Source of the DNA: DATLGB01 sp963740765
GTDB taxonomy: Bacteria; Actinomycetota; Thermoleophilia; Solirubrobacterales; Solirubrobacteraceae
Length of the DNA: 64,000 nt
Assembly: GCA_963740765.1 (NCBI GenBank)
Contig: CAVUFN010000018.1
Location: 109,193-173,192 of the forward strand
Direction of reading: 5' to 3'
Shown here: positions 41,849 to 52,518 of the stretch, in pieces
How positions within the stretch are numbered: position 1 is the stretch's first letter
Layout: the number at the start of each line of letters is the position of its first letter
Translations under genes and position numbers: made by a program
The notes under the pieces: generated by a model
What the model was told of the DNA's origin: nothing
The model's database searches: none
The model's input: the letters and a program-made list of their open reading frames with translations, nothing else

Positions 41849-43639
41849 ATGGACGAAGGCCAGGCCATTCTCGCCGGGGGCGCGCTGCTCGCCGCGGCGC
41901 TGGGTGCCTCGCTCCTGGCCGGCCGCATCCGCGTCCCGGGCCTCGTCCTCTTCCTCGGTCTGGGGATGCTGCTGGGGACCGATGGCCTCGGCCTGATCCA
42001 CTTCGACGACGCCGAGAAGGCCCGCGTCATCGGCATCGTCGCGCTCGCGCTGATCCTGTTCGAGGGCGGGCTGGCGGCCGGCTTCGACGAGATCCGGCCC
42101 GTGCTCGTGCCGAGCTCGGCGCTCGCGATCGGCGGCACCGTCGTCACGGCGGTGGTGGCCGGGTTCGCCGCGGGGTGGCTCTTCGACCTGACCACGCTCG
42201 AGGGGATGCTGCTCGGCTCCATCCTCGCCTCCACGGACGGGGCCGCCGTCTTCGCAGTGCTGCGGGGATCGACACTGCGCCGGCGCCTCGCGCGCACGCT
42301 GGAGGGGGAGGCGGGCTTCAACGACCCGGTCGCCGTGCTCCTCGTGCTCGGCTTCGTCGACTGGATCCAGAAGCCCGAGTACGGCTTTCCGGACATGCTG
42401 CTCCTGTTCGTCGAGGAGATCGGGATCGGGCTCGCCGTGGGCGCCGCAGTCGGCTGGTTGAGCATCCAGGCGCTGAAGGCGACCCGGCTGGCCTCGGCGG
42501 GCCTGTACCCCGTCGCCTCGCTGGCCATCGCCGGCGTGGCCTTCGGGGCCGCCGACGTGCTGCACGGATCCGGCTTCCTCGCCGTGTACCTGGTCGGGCT
42601 CGCGCTCGGCAGCGCGCAGATCCCGGCCAAGCGCACCATCGTCACCTTCCACTCGGGGATGGGCTGGCTCGCCCAGGTCGTCATGTTCCTGGCGCTCGGC
42701 CTCCTGGTGTTCCCGTCCCAGCTCGGCGAGGTCGCGCTGGAGGGGACGGTGCTGGCGGTGATCGTGGTGGTCGTCGCCCGGCCACTGGGGGTGTTCGCGT
42801 CGACGCTCGGCATGGGGTTCGGGGTGGCGGAACGGGTCGTGCTCGGCTGGGCCGGGCTGCGCGGCGCGATCCCCGTCGTCCTGGCCACCTTCCCGATCAC
42901 GGCCGGCATCGCCGGCAGCCTCGAGTTCTTCAACATCGTCTTCTTCGCGGTGCTCGTCTCGACCGTCGTGCAGGGGGCGACGTTCGAGGCGCTCGCGGCG
43001 CGGCTGAAGGTCACCACCAACGAGTCGGCGCTGCCCGAAGCGCTGCTGGACGTCGGCGCGGTCCGCCGGCTCGGCGCCGAGGTGGTCGAGTTCCCCGTGG
43101 AGGCCGCGCACGCGATCACCGGCCACCGCGTGCGCGAGACGGGGCTACCGCGCGACGCGCTGCTCAACGTGATCATCCGCGGCGACCAGGCGATCCTGCC
43201 GCGGGGCTCCACGATGATCGAGGCGGGCGACCGCCTGCACCTGCTGGTCCGCCAGGAGGCGTCGGTCGAGCTGCGCACCCTGCTCGAGCGCTGGCAGAAC
43301 GGTCCGGTCGGCGCGCCGCCACGCGTCCGGCCGCCGCTGCGCACCTCGCCCGCCCCGTTCTCCATGCGCCCCTGGGAAGACCACGACGGCGACCCGTCGG
43401 CGCCGCAGTCGATCCGCGACGTCGCCGTCCTGGATCGGATGCTCACGCGCCGCGACGGTGTGCCCGGGGCACTCGTCGCCCTGGAGGACGGGCGCTACGC
43501 CTTCACCGGCGCGGTCGTGGGCGTCGGCAACCGGACGGCGGCGCTGGACGGTGCCCGGCGGCAGCTGCGGCTGGCGACCGACGACTCCGAACGGGCCTGG
43601 TGGCGCAACGTGATTGGCGCTCTCGCCGCTCCTCAGTAA
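41849..43639 (+). CDS. CPA1-family cation/proton antiporter with RCK C-terminal domain
   Basis: The product is 596 aa with about 12 membrane segments (residues 5-390). Motifs include ILFEGGLAAGFDEI and ASTDGAAVFAVL, then EGEAGFNDPVAVLLV, the ion-binding Asp region. Residues about 420-500 form a TrkA-C-like domain (RETGLPRDALLNVIIRGDQ), as in K+/H+ antiporters of the NhaP2/CvrA type. It exchanges K+ or Na+ for protons. ATG 41849 follows TAGCCT (41837-41842), TAG being the stop of the peptidase gene. Confidence 0.9.
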   Translation: MDEGQAILAGGALLAAALGASLLAGRIRVPGLVLFLGLGMLLGTDGLGLIHFDDAEKARVIGIVALALILFEGGLAAGFDEIRPVLVPSSALAIGGTVVTAVVAGFAAGWLFDLTTLEGMLLGSILASTDGAAVFAVLRGSTLRRRLARTLEGEAGFNDPVAVLLVLGFVDWIQKPEYGFPDMLLLFVEEIGIGLAVGAAVGWLSIQALKATRLASAGLYPVASLAIAGVAFGAADVLHGSGFLAVYLVGLALGSAQIPAKRTIVTFHSGMGWLAQVVMFLALGLLVFPSQLGEVALEGTVLAVIVVVVARPLGVFASTLGMGFGVAERVVLGWAGLRGAIPVVLATFPITAGIAGSLEFFNIVFFAVLVSTVVQGATFEALAARLKVTTNESALPEALLDVGAVRRLGAEVVEFPVEAAHAITGHRVRETGLPRDALLNVIIRGDQAILPRGSTMIEAGDRLHLLVRQEASVELRTLLERWQNGPVGAPPRVRPPLRTSPAPFSMRPWEDHDGDPSAPQSIRDVAVLDRMLTRRDGVPGALVALEDGRYAFTGAVVGVGNRTAALDGARRQLRLATDDSERAWWRNVIGALAAPQ

Positions 43640-43673
43640 GAATGCGGTCCGGGAGGCCGACGGAGGGGAGATC

Positions 43674-45634
<1,961 letters not shown>

Positions 45635-45638
<4 letters not shown>

Positions 45639-45748
45639 GTCCAGAAGTCCTTGACCGTGTGCAGGTGCTCGCGGGCCATGCGGCCGTCGACCGGGCCGGG
45701 CCGGGCGGTCTCGATGTCCTCGAAGTTGGTCTTCGTGTAGTCAGGCAC
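45635..45748 (-). CDS. 37-aa small protein downstream of thioesterase
   Basis: GTG 45748-45746 overlaps the thioesterase stop by 8 bp, giving a coupled 37-aa product with a protein-like composition (DYTKTNFEDIETARPGP, ending TVKDFWT). The first half resembles the N-terminal strap of small actinobacterial cupins, so it may be a truncated cupin or a genuine micro-protein. Its stop shares a CTAG with the GMC gene. Confidence 0.45.
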
Positions 45749-46154
45749 CGTCGGCTTCCTCCTGGAGTCGGGTACGCAGTGGCTCGGGGAGCTGCGCGGC
45801 CTTCTGCGCGGCGTAGTCGAAGCCGACGAGCACGCCGTAGCCCTCGGCCGCGAGCCGCTCGCCGACGCGCATCTCGAACGGGATCCTGAACGACGAGCGG
45901 CGCACGTCGCCGACCGAGCACGCGATCTCGACCTGCTCGTCGTAGTGCACGGGCGAGCGGTAGTTGATGTGGCACTCGGCGAAGATGAAGCCGAAGCCGT
46001 CGCCCTCGGGAGCGGCCGGCGTATGGGTGGGGACGAGGTGCCGCATGTAGGTGATGCGCGCGGTCTCGAAGTAGCGCAGGAAGACCACGTTGTTGAGGTG
46101 GCGCATGGCGTCGAGGTCGCCGAAGCGAACCCGCTCGACGTGGACGAAGCTCAC
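45741..46154 (-). CDS. 4-HBT hotdog-fold acyl-CoA thioesterase
   Basis: The product is 137 aa from GTG 46154, which directly follows the TAG of the YqgE gene. The thioesterase signature FGDLDAMRHLNNVVFLRYFE carries the catalytic Asp, and CHINYRSPVHYDEQVEI follows as in YbgC-like enzymes. It hydrolyses acyl-CoA of unknown chain type. It lies in a reverse operon: hypothetical, YqgE, thioesterase, 37-aa protein. Confidence 0.87.
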   Translation of the reverse strand: MSFVHVERVRFGDLDAMRHLNNVVFLRYFETARITYMRHLVPTHTPAAPEGDGFGFIFAECHINYRSPVHYDEQVEIACSVGDVRRSSFRIPFEMRVGERLAAEGYGVLVGFDYAAQKAAQLPEPLRTRLQEEADGA

Positions 46155-46712
46155 CTAGTTCGTGCTCGGGTCGAGCGGCATGCGGGCGACGATGGCGAGC
46201 TGGCCGCCCTGGCGCTCGAGCACGCGCCGCCACAGCGACGGTGCGTCCTCGTCGAAGACGTCGTCGGCCTCGGCGTCGACGATGATCCAGTCGTCGCGCT
46301 CGAGCTCGGACTCGAGTTGCCCGGGCCCCCAGCCGGCGTACCCGGCGAAGACGCGGGCGCGCGCGAGCGGCGAGTGGTCGGGCAGATGGTCGGGCTCCTC
46401 CTCGTCCTCGAGGGCGAGGAAGCCGACGTCGGCGGTGACGAGCTGCGGCGCCTCCGCGGGGATCAGGTACTCGGCCAGGACGAGCACGGCGGACGGCTGC
46501 ACGGGACCACCGACGTGGACGGCATCATCGGCGCCGGTGAGTTCCTCGAGATCGGGCACCGCCTCACCGACCGTGGTGTCGCTGGGGCGGTTGAGCACCA
46601 CTCCGAGCGCACCCTCCTCGTTGTGCTCGCCCACCAGGACCACGGTGCGCTGGAAGTTCGGGTCCTCCAGCCTTGGGCCTGCGATGAGCAGCTGGCCTCG
46701 CAGCGAGTCCAT
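46155..46712 (-). CDS. YqgE/AlgH family protein (UPF0301)
   Basis: The product is 185 aa. Family signatures: RGQLLIAGPRLEDPNFQRTVVLVGEH at the N-terminus, ALGVVLNRPSD, VHVGGPVQPSAV, and RVFAGYAGWGPGQLESEL. Length is normal. The family is widespread; proposed links to transcription control and to redox-sensitive regulation are not settled. It precedes the thioesterase with no gap. Confidence 0.93.
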   Translation of the reverse strand: MDSLRGQLLIAGPRLEDPNFQRTVVLVGEHNEEGALGVVLNRPSDTTVGEAVPDLEELTGADDAVHVGGPVQPSAVLVLAEYLIPAEAPQLVTADVGFLALEDEEEPDHLPDHSPLARARVFAGYAGWGPGQLESELERDDWIIVDAEADDVFDEDAPSLWRRVLERQGGQLAIVARMPLDPSTN

Positions 46713-46718
46713 CCGCGC

Positions 46719-47027
46719 TCAGACTAGTGCCGGTGGCTCCTCGTCCTCCTCGGGGTCACGCTCGGCGGCGCCGACGCTGAGCGCGGTCACCTTGGGGATC
46801 CGGCGGCGAGCTTCCTCGCCGCGCTGCTTGAGGTCCGCGGCCGACGGCCCGACCACCGCGCGTTCGGCCGCATTGAGATCCGGCCACGCAGCGCGCAGCT
46901 CGTCGAGGGCCATGCCGGCGCGGTCCAGCGCCTCCGTGGCGCCTTGCCACGCGCCGTCGCCGACGGCCGCCTCGGCCGCTCCCACGTCGAGCGACGCGTC
47001 CGCGAGGGTCTTCAGGTGCAAGCTCAT
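46719..47027 (-). CDS. Hypothetical 102-aa helical protein
   Basis: ATG 47027-47025 opens a 102-codon frame. It is mainly alpha-helical and acidic at the end (DPEEDEEPPALV) with no Cys, membrane segment or known motif. It ends 6 bp before YqgE and diverges from the helicase gene across 54 bp. It may act with either neighbour; no function can be proposed. Confidence 0.65.
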   Translation of the reverse strand: MSLHLKTLADASLDVGAAEAAVGDGAWQGATEALDRAGMALDELRAAWPDLNAAERAVVGPSAADLKQRGEEARRRIPKVTALSVGAAERDPEEDEEPPALV

Positions 47028-47081
47028 CAGGGCGGGGAAGGATGGCGTGGCGTCCGGACGGGTCGACAGACTGCCCGCCCC

Positions 47082-48701
47082 ATGACGGTTGCTGCTCCCC
47101 TTCGACGTCCCCTCCCCGATTGGCCCGCGAACCGCTCGTTGCGCAAGTGGCAGGTGGCCGCGACGGAGGCGTTCGAGGCGACCGACGGGCAGGCGTTCCT
47201 GGCCTCGGCGACGCCCGCCGCGGGGAAGACCACCTTCGGGCTGCACCTCGCCCACCGCCTGCTCCGCGACGGCGTGGTGCGCCGGGTCGTGGTGGTGGCG
47301 CCGACGACGCACATCTGCCGCCAGTGGGCGGCGGACGCGGCTCGCTACGGCATCGACCTCGAGCCCAACCGCGCCAATAGCGAGGGCCCCGAGCCGCGCG
47401 ACCGGCACGGCGTCACCGTCACGTACCAGACGGTCGCGGCCGGCCCCGCCGTGCACCGCCGCCGCGCGGTCGACGTCCCCACCCTGCTGATCGCCGACGA
47501 GCCGCACCACATGGGCGAGCAGGCCGCGTGGGGGCGGACGGCGGTCGACGCGTTCGGCCCGTGCGCCAAGCGGCTGCTGCTGTCGGGGACGCCGTTCCGC
47601 TCCGACAACACGGCGATCCCGTGGGTCGCCTACGACGACGAGGGCGTCTCGCGCGCGGACTACTCGTACTCCTACACGCAGGCGCTCGAGGACCACGTCT
47701 GCCGGCCGGTCACGTTCTGCGCCTACGACGGAGACATGGAGTGGATGTCGGACGGGCGCCGCCGGCACGCGGACTTCGGGACGGTGCTGCCCGCCGCGGA
47801 GGCCGCCCGGCGGCTGCGGACCGCGCTGGACCCGGAGGGGGACTGGATGGCCGAGGTGCTGCGCGACGCCGACCGGCGCCTGGCGCAGGTGCGCGCCGGC
47901 GACGCGCCCGACGCGGGCGGCCTCGTGATCGCGGCCGACAAGGAGCACGCCGACCGCCTGGCGGGCAAGCTCGAGCAGCTCACCGGCGCCCGCCCGCCCG
48001 TGGTCACCTCGGACGACCCGAGGGCGTCGGCCCGGATCGCGGCGTTCGGCCGGTCGCGCGAGCCGTGGCTCGTGTCCGTGCTGATGGTCTCCGAGGGGGT
48101 GGACATCCCGCGCCTGCGCGTCGGGGTGTACGCCACGCCCGCGCGGACCGAGCTGTTCTTCCGCCAGGTCGTCGGGCGCTTCATCCGGCGCACGCCGGAG
48201 CGGGGCGAGCAGATGTCGTACGTGTACATGCCGTCGGATCCGAAGCTGGTGGCGCTGGCGGCCGCGGTCGAGGAGGAGCGGCGGCATGCGCTGATCGAGG
48301 AGACGGTGGCGGAGGAGGAACCGGTCGAACGGCAGCGTTCGGAGCCTTCGGAGCTGGCCTTCACCGCCTTGTCCTCGACGGGGCGTCTCGGTGGGTTGGT
48401 CACGACATCCAACCCGGGTGATCAGATGGGGTTCTTCGACGCGCCCGCCCCCGCTCACGCGCCCTCGGTGCCTGCCGCTGTCGAGTCCCCGGACACCGAG
48501 GAGACGAGCTACCAGGCGCGGGAGCGGCTCCGGGCGGAGCGCGCGACGCTGGTGCGGGAGCTCTCGCAGCGCTCGCGCACCCCGTTCCGCGCCCTGCACG
48601 CGGAGGCGAACCGCGCGTCCGGCGCCGCGTCGGTGAGCGCCGCGACGGTCAAGCAGCTCGAAAAGGGCAACGCCTGGCTCGAAAAGCGGCTCCGGAAGTA
48701 G
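47082..48701 (+). CDS. Superfamily 2 DEAD/DEAH-box helicase
   Basis: The product is 539 aa. SF2 motifs in order: LRKWQVAATEAF (Q-like), SATPAAGKTTFG (Walker A variant), VVVAPTTHICRQW (Ia), IADEPHHMG (DExH variant DEPH), LSGTPFRSD (III), VSEGVDIPRLRVGVYA (V) and QVVGRFIRR (VI). About 130 residues of charged C-terminal sequence follow. This RAD25/UvsW-like layout suits DNA remodelling or repair, but no partner nuclease is adjacent. It ends in a nested hairpin shared with the convergent GGDEF gene. Confidence 0.88.
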   Translation: MTVAAPLRRPLPDWPANRSLRKWQVAATEAFEATDGQAFLASATPAAGKTTFGLHLAHRLLRDGVVRRVVVVAPTTHICRQWAADAARYGIDLEPNRANSEGPEPRDRHGVTVTYQTVAAGPAVHRRRAVDVPTLLIADEPHHMGEQAAWGRTAVDAFGPCAKRLLLSGTPFRSDNTAIPWVAYDDEGVSRADYSYSYTQALEDHVCRPVTFCAYDGDMEWMSDGRRRHADFGTVLPAAEAARRLRTALDPEGDWMAEVLRDADRRLAQVRAGDAPDAGGLVIAADKEHADRLAGKLEQLTGARPPVVTSDDPRASARIAAFGRSREPWLVSVLMVSEGVDIPRLRVGVYATPARTELFFRQVVGRFIRRTPERGEQMSYVYMPSDPKLVALAAAVEEERRHALIEETVAEEEPVERQRSEPSELAFTALSSTGRLGGLVTTSNPGDQMGFFDAPAPAHAPSVPAAVESPDTEETSYQARERLRAERATLVRELSQRSRTPFRALHAEANRASGAASVSAATVKQLEKGNAWLEKRLRK

Positions 48702-48744
48702 GCCTGGCGGATCAGGCATCCAGAGGATGCCGAAGGCGCCAGGC
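48702..48744. terminator. Nested double inverted repeat between convergent genes
   Basis: Outer arms GCCTGGCG (48702-48709) and CGCCAGGC (48737-48744) enclose inner arms GGCATCC (48715-48721) and GGATGCC (48725-48731). It fills the whole 43-bp gap between the helicase and GGDEF stops. A bidirectional terminator is likely, though no T-run exists. Confidence 0.5.
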
Positions 48745-50241
48745 TCAGTCGGCGGCGATGGTCATGTCGCGGCCGGCCGACTTGGCCGCGAGCAGCGCCC
48801 CCTCGGCGCGGGCCATGATCAGCTCGGCCGGCTCCTCGCCGTTCCACAGCGCGACACCGGCGGAGGCGGTCTGGGAGCGGGGGGTGAGGTCGCGGACGCG
48901 CTCGATGACCTCGATCGCCTCGCCGAGCATGCAGCCCGGCAGCAGGGCGCAGAAGCGGCCGCCTTCGAGGCGGGCGAGGAAGTCGACGTCACGCAGCGCG
49001 CCCGCCCAGGCGGCACCGGTCTCCTTGAGCAGGCGGTCGCCCTCGCGCTCGCCGCGCAGCATGTTGAAGGCGCCGAGCGCGTCGAGGTCGAGCAGCGCGA
49101 CGCACATGGGCAGCTCGCCGCGGCGGGCCCGGGCCAGCTCGCGGGGCAGCTCGGCGTCGAACATCCGCTCCGTCGCGAGTCCGGTCAGCGGGTCGGACAA
49201 GGCGAGCTCGCCGAGGCGGTCGCGCAGGCCGGCGTGCTCGATCGCGGCAGCGGCCTGCGCGGCGATCAGCCGCAGCACGGCGGACAGCGAGTCCGACGGC
49301 GCCGAGGCCGTCTCGCGCCAGACCAGGATGATGACGCCGGACACGGAGCCCTCGCGCACGATCGGCTCGAACAGCGCCGAGCGGGCCTGCGTCGCAGCGA
49401 CCAGGGGGGCGGCGAGCGCCGGGTGGTCGGTCGCGTCGGCGACGAAGTAGCTCTCCAGCGACGAGAAGGCGCGGGCGGCGCCGCGCGGGCCCTCGTCGCG
49501 GGCCTGGATGGTCACGGGCGCCATGTCGACGCCGAACATGGCGGTCGAGGACAGCTCGCGCCCGGCGGGCTCGAGCAGGAAGGCGACGGGGGCGCCGGAG
49601 GCCTCGCAGGCCGCTTCGAGGATCGCCTCGCGCGGATCGCCGTCGCCGGACAGCGCCCGCGCGGCGCGCGACACGGCGGCCATCCCGCGCGCCTGCGAGC
49701 GCAGCGAGTCGTTCAGGCGGCGCACGTCGCGCTCCTGCGTCTCCCGCTCCAGCTCGTGGGCGAGGACGCGCGCGAGCATCGTGAACAGCTGCTCGTGCTC
49801 GACCCGGAACGCGTTCGCCTCCCGCGCCATCGCGCTCAGCGCGCCGACGCGCGAGCCGTCCGTCAGCTCCAGCGGCGTCCCGAGATACGAGCCGGCGCCG
49901 AAGCGCCCCTGGTCGGCCATCCGCCCGTAGACCGGGTGCGACGCGACGTCGTTGCACAGCCGCGGCGCGCGGTCGTCGGCCATGTGCACGTCGAAGGAGT
50001 CCGACAGCGGCAGCGCGAGGTTGGAGCGCAGGCCGAACTCGCCGCCGTTGCGGGTGTCGACGATCCGGTGGATGTCGTGGCTGCGGTCGAGGTGGGCGAG
50101 GAAGATCGCCGCGTCCGGGACCTGAGCGGCCAGGAGGTCCAGCACGGAACGCGTCGCGTCCGCGAACGACCGGTACTGGGTCGCCGACAGATCAGCGGCC
50201 GCCTGGATGGCTCCGAACTCCACTCGAAGATCATCGGTCAT
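48745..50241 (-). CDS. GAF-GAF-GGDEF protein with degenerate GGDEF motif
   Basis: The product is 498 aa from ATG 50241-50239. Residues 20-185 and 205-345 look like two GAF sensor domains (LGTPLELTDGSRVGALSA, FEPIVREGSVSGVIILVW). Residues 345-498 form a GGDEF fold (ALSDPLTGLATERMFDAEL), but the signature is replaced by LEGGRFCALLPG and the metal/substrate Asp context is altered. It is therefore probably a c-di-GMP or nucleotide sensor rather than a cyclase. It diverges from FAH hydrolase across 28 bp. Confidence 0.83.
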   Translation of the reverse strand: MTDDLRVEFGAIQAAADLSATQYRSFADATRSVLDLLAAQVPDAAIFLAHLDRSHDIHRIVDTRNGGEFGLRSNLALPLSDSFDVHMADDRAPRLCNDVASHPVYGRMADQGRFGAGSYLGTPLELTDGSRVGALSAMAREANAFRVEHEQLFTMLARVLAHELERETQERDVRRLNDSLRSQARGMAAVSRAARALSGDGDPREAILEAACEASGAPVAFLLEPAGRELSSTAMFGVDMAPVTIQARDEGPRGAARAFSSLESYFVADATDHPALAAPLVAATQARSALFEPIVREGSVSGVIILVWRETASAPSDSLSAVLRLIAAQAAAAIEHAGLRDRLGELALSDPLTGLATERMFDAELPRELARARRGELPMCVALLDLDALGAFNMLRGEREGDRLLKETGAAWAGALRDVDFLARLEGGRFCALLPGCMLGEAIEVIERVRDLTPRSQTASAGVALWNGEEPAELIMARAEGALLAAKSAGRDMTIAAD

Positions 50242-50269
50242 GACGAGGGTGCGCTGTAGCCTCGCGGTC

Positions 50270-51049
50270 GTGCGGCTGGCCAGCTTCCTCGATCCGGAGA
50301 CGCGCGGGCCCCGTGCGTGCGAAATCCGCGAGGGCATCGCCGTCGCCTACGACCCGGGCGTCACCGTCCGCGACCTGCTCGCCGAGCCGGTGCCCGCCGC
50401 CGGCCGGGAGCACGCCCTCGACGCCGTCACCCTGCTCGCTCCGACGACGCCGCGGGCCATCTTCGGCATCGGCCTCAACTACGCCGCCCACGCCGGCGAG
50501 ACCGGCCGCGACCTGCCCGAGCAGCCGATGGTGTTCATGAAGCTGCCCAGCTCCAGCGCCGCACCGAACGGGGACGTCACCGTCCCCGAGGCGTGCTGGC
50601 GCCGCCTCGACTACGAGGGCGAGCTGGCCGTCGTCATGGGCGCGCACGGGGTCATCGCGGGCTACGCGATCGCCGACGACCTGAGCGCCCGCGACCTCCA
50701 GGGCCGCGAGCCGCAGTGGACGCGCGCGAAGGGCTTCGACAACAGCTGCCCGTGGGGGCCGTGGGTGACGACCGCCGACGAGGTCCCCGACCCGCGCGCG
50801 CTCCGGCTCACCACCCACGTCAACGGCGAGCCGCGCCAGGACAGCTCGACCGACGACCTCGTGTTCGGCCCCGAGGAGCTCGTCGGCTTCATCTCCGAGA
50901 CCATCACGCTCGAGCCGGGCGACCTGATCCTCACCGGGACGCCCAACGGCGTCGGCGTGGCGATGGACCCGCGGACGTTCCTCGAGCGCGGTGACGTCGT
51001 CCGCATCGAGATCAGCGGCCTGGGGGCGATCGAGCACACCGTGCGCTGA
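50270..51049 (+). CDS. Fumarylacetoacetate-hydrolase family protein
   Basis: The product is 259 aa from GTG 50270; TAGCCT (50257-50262) is 7 nt upstream. FAH fold signatures: GIGLNYAAHAGE, the metal-site block DYEGELAVVMG, YAIADDLSARDLQ, and LILTGTPNGVGVAMDPRTFLE. Members hydrolyse or decarboxylate beta-diketo acids in aromatic catabolism, or tautomerise oxaloacetate. The next gene starts on the stop (TGATG). Confidence 0.9.
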   Translation: MRLASFLDPETRGPRACEIREGIAVAYDPGVTVRDLLAEPVPAAGREHALDAVTLLAPTTPRAIFGIGLNYAAHAGETGRDLPEQPMVFMKLPSSSAAPNGDVTVPEACWRRLDYEGELAVVMGAHGVIAGYAIADDLSARDLQGREPQWTRAKGFDNSCPWGPWVTTADEVPDPRALRLTTHVNGEPRQDSSTDDLVFGPEELVGFISETITLEPGDLILTGTPNGVGVAMDPRTFLERGDVVRIEISGLGAIEHTVR

Positions 51050-51930
51050 TGCGGTGGCGAGTGCTGCTTGCCGTCGCGTTCGTGGCGATCGTCGGCGGCC
51101 TGATCGCGCTGCGCGACCAGGGCTACCTCGGCGGGCGGTTGAAGGGCGGCCCGCTGCAGATCGGCGGCTCGAGTGGCTCGGCCCGGGTGGTGCGCGCGCA
51201 CGAGGGCATGGTCCCCGTCTTCGGGCTGCGGGGATCGCTGGAGGGCGGCCCGGTCCGGGTCCAGAACGTCCGCTCGCGGATCGTGTCCCCCGAGCTCGAG
51301 GTGCTCGGCCCGAACGTCGCCACCCGCCCGCGCCGCGGCCGCTCGGCGTGGCCGCCGTCCGACGCCACGGTCCCGCTCGAGGACGCGACGCTGCGCGCCG
51401 ACCACCCGGAGGCGATCATGGGCCTGCGCGCCCAGCGGGCCGGCGTCTACTACGCGATCGGCCTGATCGTCGACTACCGCCGGGGCCAGCGCCGCTACCG
51501 CGACCGGGAGTCGCAGCGGCTGTGCGTCTCCTTCGGGCGACGCCAGCGCTGCGACCCCGGCTACGACGGGCCCGGCGCCGCGCGGGTCGCCCAGGTCGGC
51601 GGACCGGCCCGCTACCCCAGGGCCAGGCTCACCCCCACGGAGGCCGTCTACAGCCGGCCGGGGGAGCGGCGGCTGCGCATCACCCTGTCCAACCAGTCCC
51701 GCTCGGTCATCGACATCTCCGAGCTCGCCTTCGACCGCAATCCCTCGGGCGTGGCGATCGTCGCCACGGAGCCCGAGGAGCTGCGCCTGGCCCCGCACGG
51801 CTACCAGTCCGTGCGGCTGCGGGTGACCGTCCCCGAGGGATGCGACGAGCGCTTCGCTCGCCTGCGCGCCGAGCTGGATAGCCAGCGGCGGTCGATCCCG
51901 CTCAGCCTGCCGCTGCGCTTCGCCTGCTAG
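51049..51930 (+). CDS. Hypothetical membrane-anchored protein with beta-rich C-terminus
   Basis: The product is 293 aa. A single N-terminal membrane anchor (VLLAVAFVAIVGGLIAL) is followed by an extracytoplasmic region with one Cys pair (RLCVSFGRRQRCDPG) and a beta-sandwich-like end (RLRITLSNQSRSVIDISELAF). It shares a TGATG overlap with the FAH gene and converges with clpP (4-bp overlap). No family is recognised. Confidence 0.75.
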   Translation: MRWRVLLAVAFVAIVGGLIALRDQGYLGGRLKGGPLQIGGSSGSARVVRAHEGMVPVFGLRGSLEGGPVRVQNVRSRIVSPELEVLGPNVATRPRRGRSAWPPSDATVPLEDATLRADHPEAIMGLRAQRAGVYYAIGLIVDYRRGQRRYRDRESQRLCVSFGRRQRCDPGYDGPGAARVAQVGGPARYPRARLTPTEAVYSRPGERRLRITLSNQSRSVIDISELAFDRNPSGVAIVATEPEELRLAPHGYQSVRLRVTVPEGCDERFARLRAELDSQRRSIPLSLPLRFAC

Positions 51931-52508
51931 TGCGAGCTGATGACGGTGTCGATGAGGCCGTACTCGGCGGCCTCGTCGGGCTTGAAGAAGCGGTCGCGCT
52001 CCATGTCGGTGTGGACGCGCTCCTCCGTCTGCCCGGTGTGGTGCGCGTAGATCTCGTCCACGCGCTTGCGGGTCTTGAGGATCTCGGCCGCGTGGATCTC
52101 GATGTCCGTCGACTGCCCCTCGAAGCCGGCGCTGGGCTGGTGGATGAGGATGCGCGAGTTGGGCAGCGAGAAGCGCTTGCCCTTCGCGCCGCCGGTGAGC
52201 AGCAGCGAGCCCATGCTCATCGCGACGCCGCAGCAGATCGTCGCTACGTCGGGCTTGATGAACTGCATCGTGTCGTACACCGCGAGCCCCGCGTAGATCG
52301 AACCGCCGGGCGAGTTGATGTAGATCGAGATGTCCTTCTCGGGGTCGCTGGACTCGAGGTGGAGCAGCTGGGCGACGACGAGGTTGGCGATCGTGTCGTC
52401 GATCGGGCTGCCCAGGAAGATGATCCGCTCGTTGAGCAGCCTCGAGAAGATGTCGAACTCGCGCTCTCCGCGGGCGGTGCGCTCGATGACCATGGGGACC
52501 AGCGGCAT
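51927..52508 (-). CDS. clpP: ATP-dependent Clp protease proteolytic subunit
   Basis: The product is 193 aa. Family blocks: FLGSPIDDTIANLVVAQLLHLES, YINSPGGSIYAGLAVYDTMQ, the nucleophile Ser in GVAMSMGSLLL, the catalytic His in ILIHQPSAG and a C-terminal Asp region. MSMG is a small change from the common AASM context. It works with ClpX or ClpC in protein turnover. TAGCGT lies 7 nt before ATG 52508. No clpX or tig is adjacent, so this may be one of several clpP copies. Confidence 0.93.
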   Translation of the reverse strand: MPLVPMVIERTARGEREFDIFSRLLNERIIFLGSPIDDTIANLVVAQLLHLESSDPEKDISIYINSPGGSIYAGLAVYDTMQFIKPDVATICCGVAMSMGSLLLTGGAKGKRFSLPNSRILIHQPSAGFEGQSTDIEIHAAEILKTRKRVDEIYAHHTGQTEERVHTDMERDRFFKPDEAAEYGLIDTVISSH

Positions 52509-52518
52509 GGCTCCGACG

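Noticed and set aside
46712..46726. TAGTCT 8 nt before YqgE as an independent promoter
   Set aside because: The gene is 6 bp behind a same-strand gene and could simply be co-transcribed; evidence too weak to list as a promoter.
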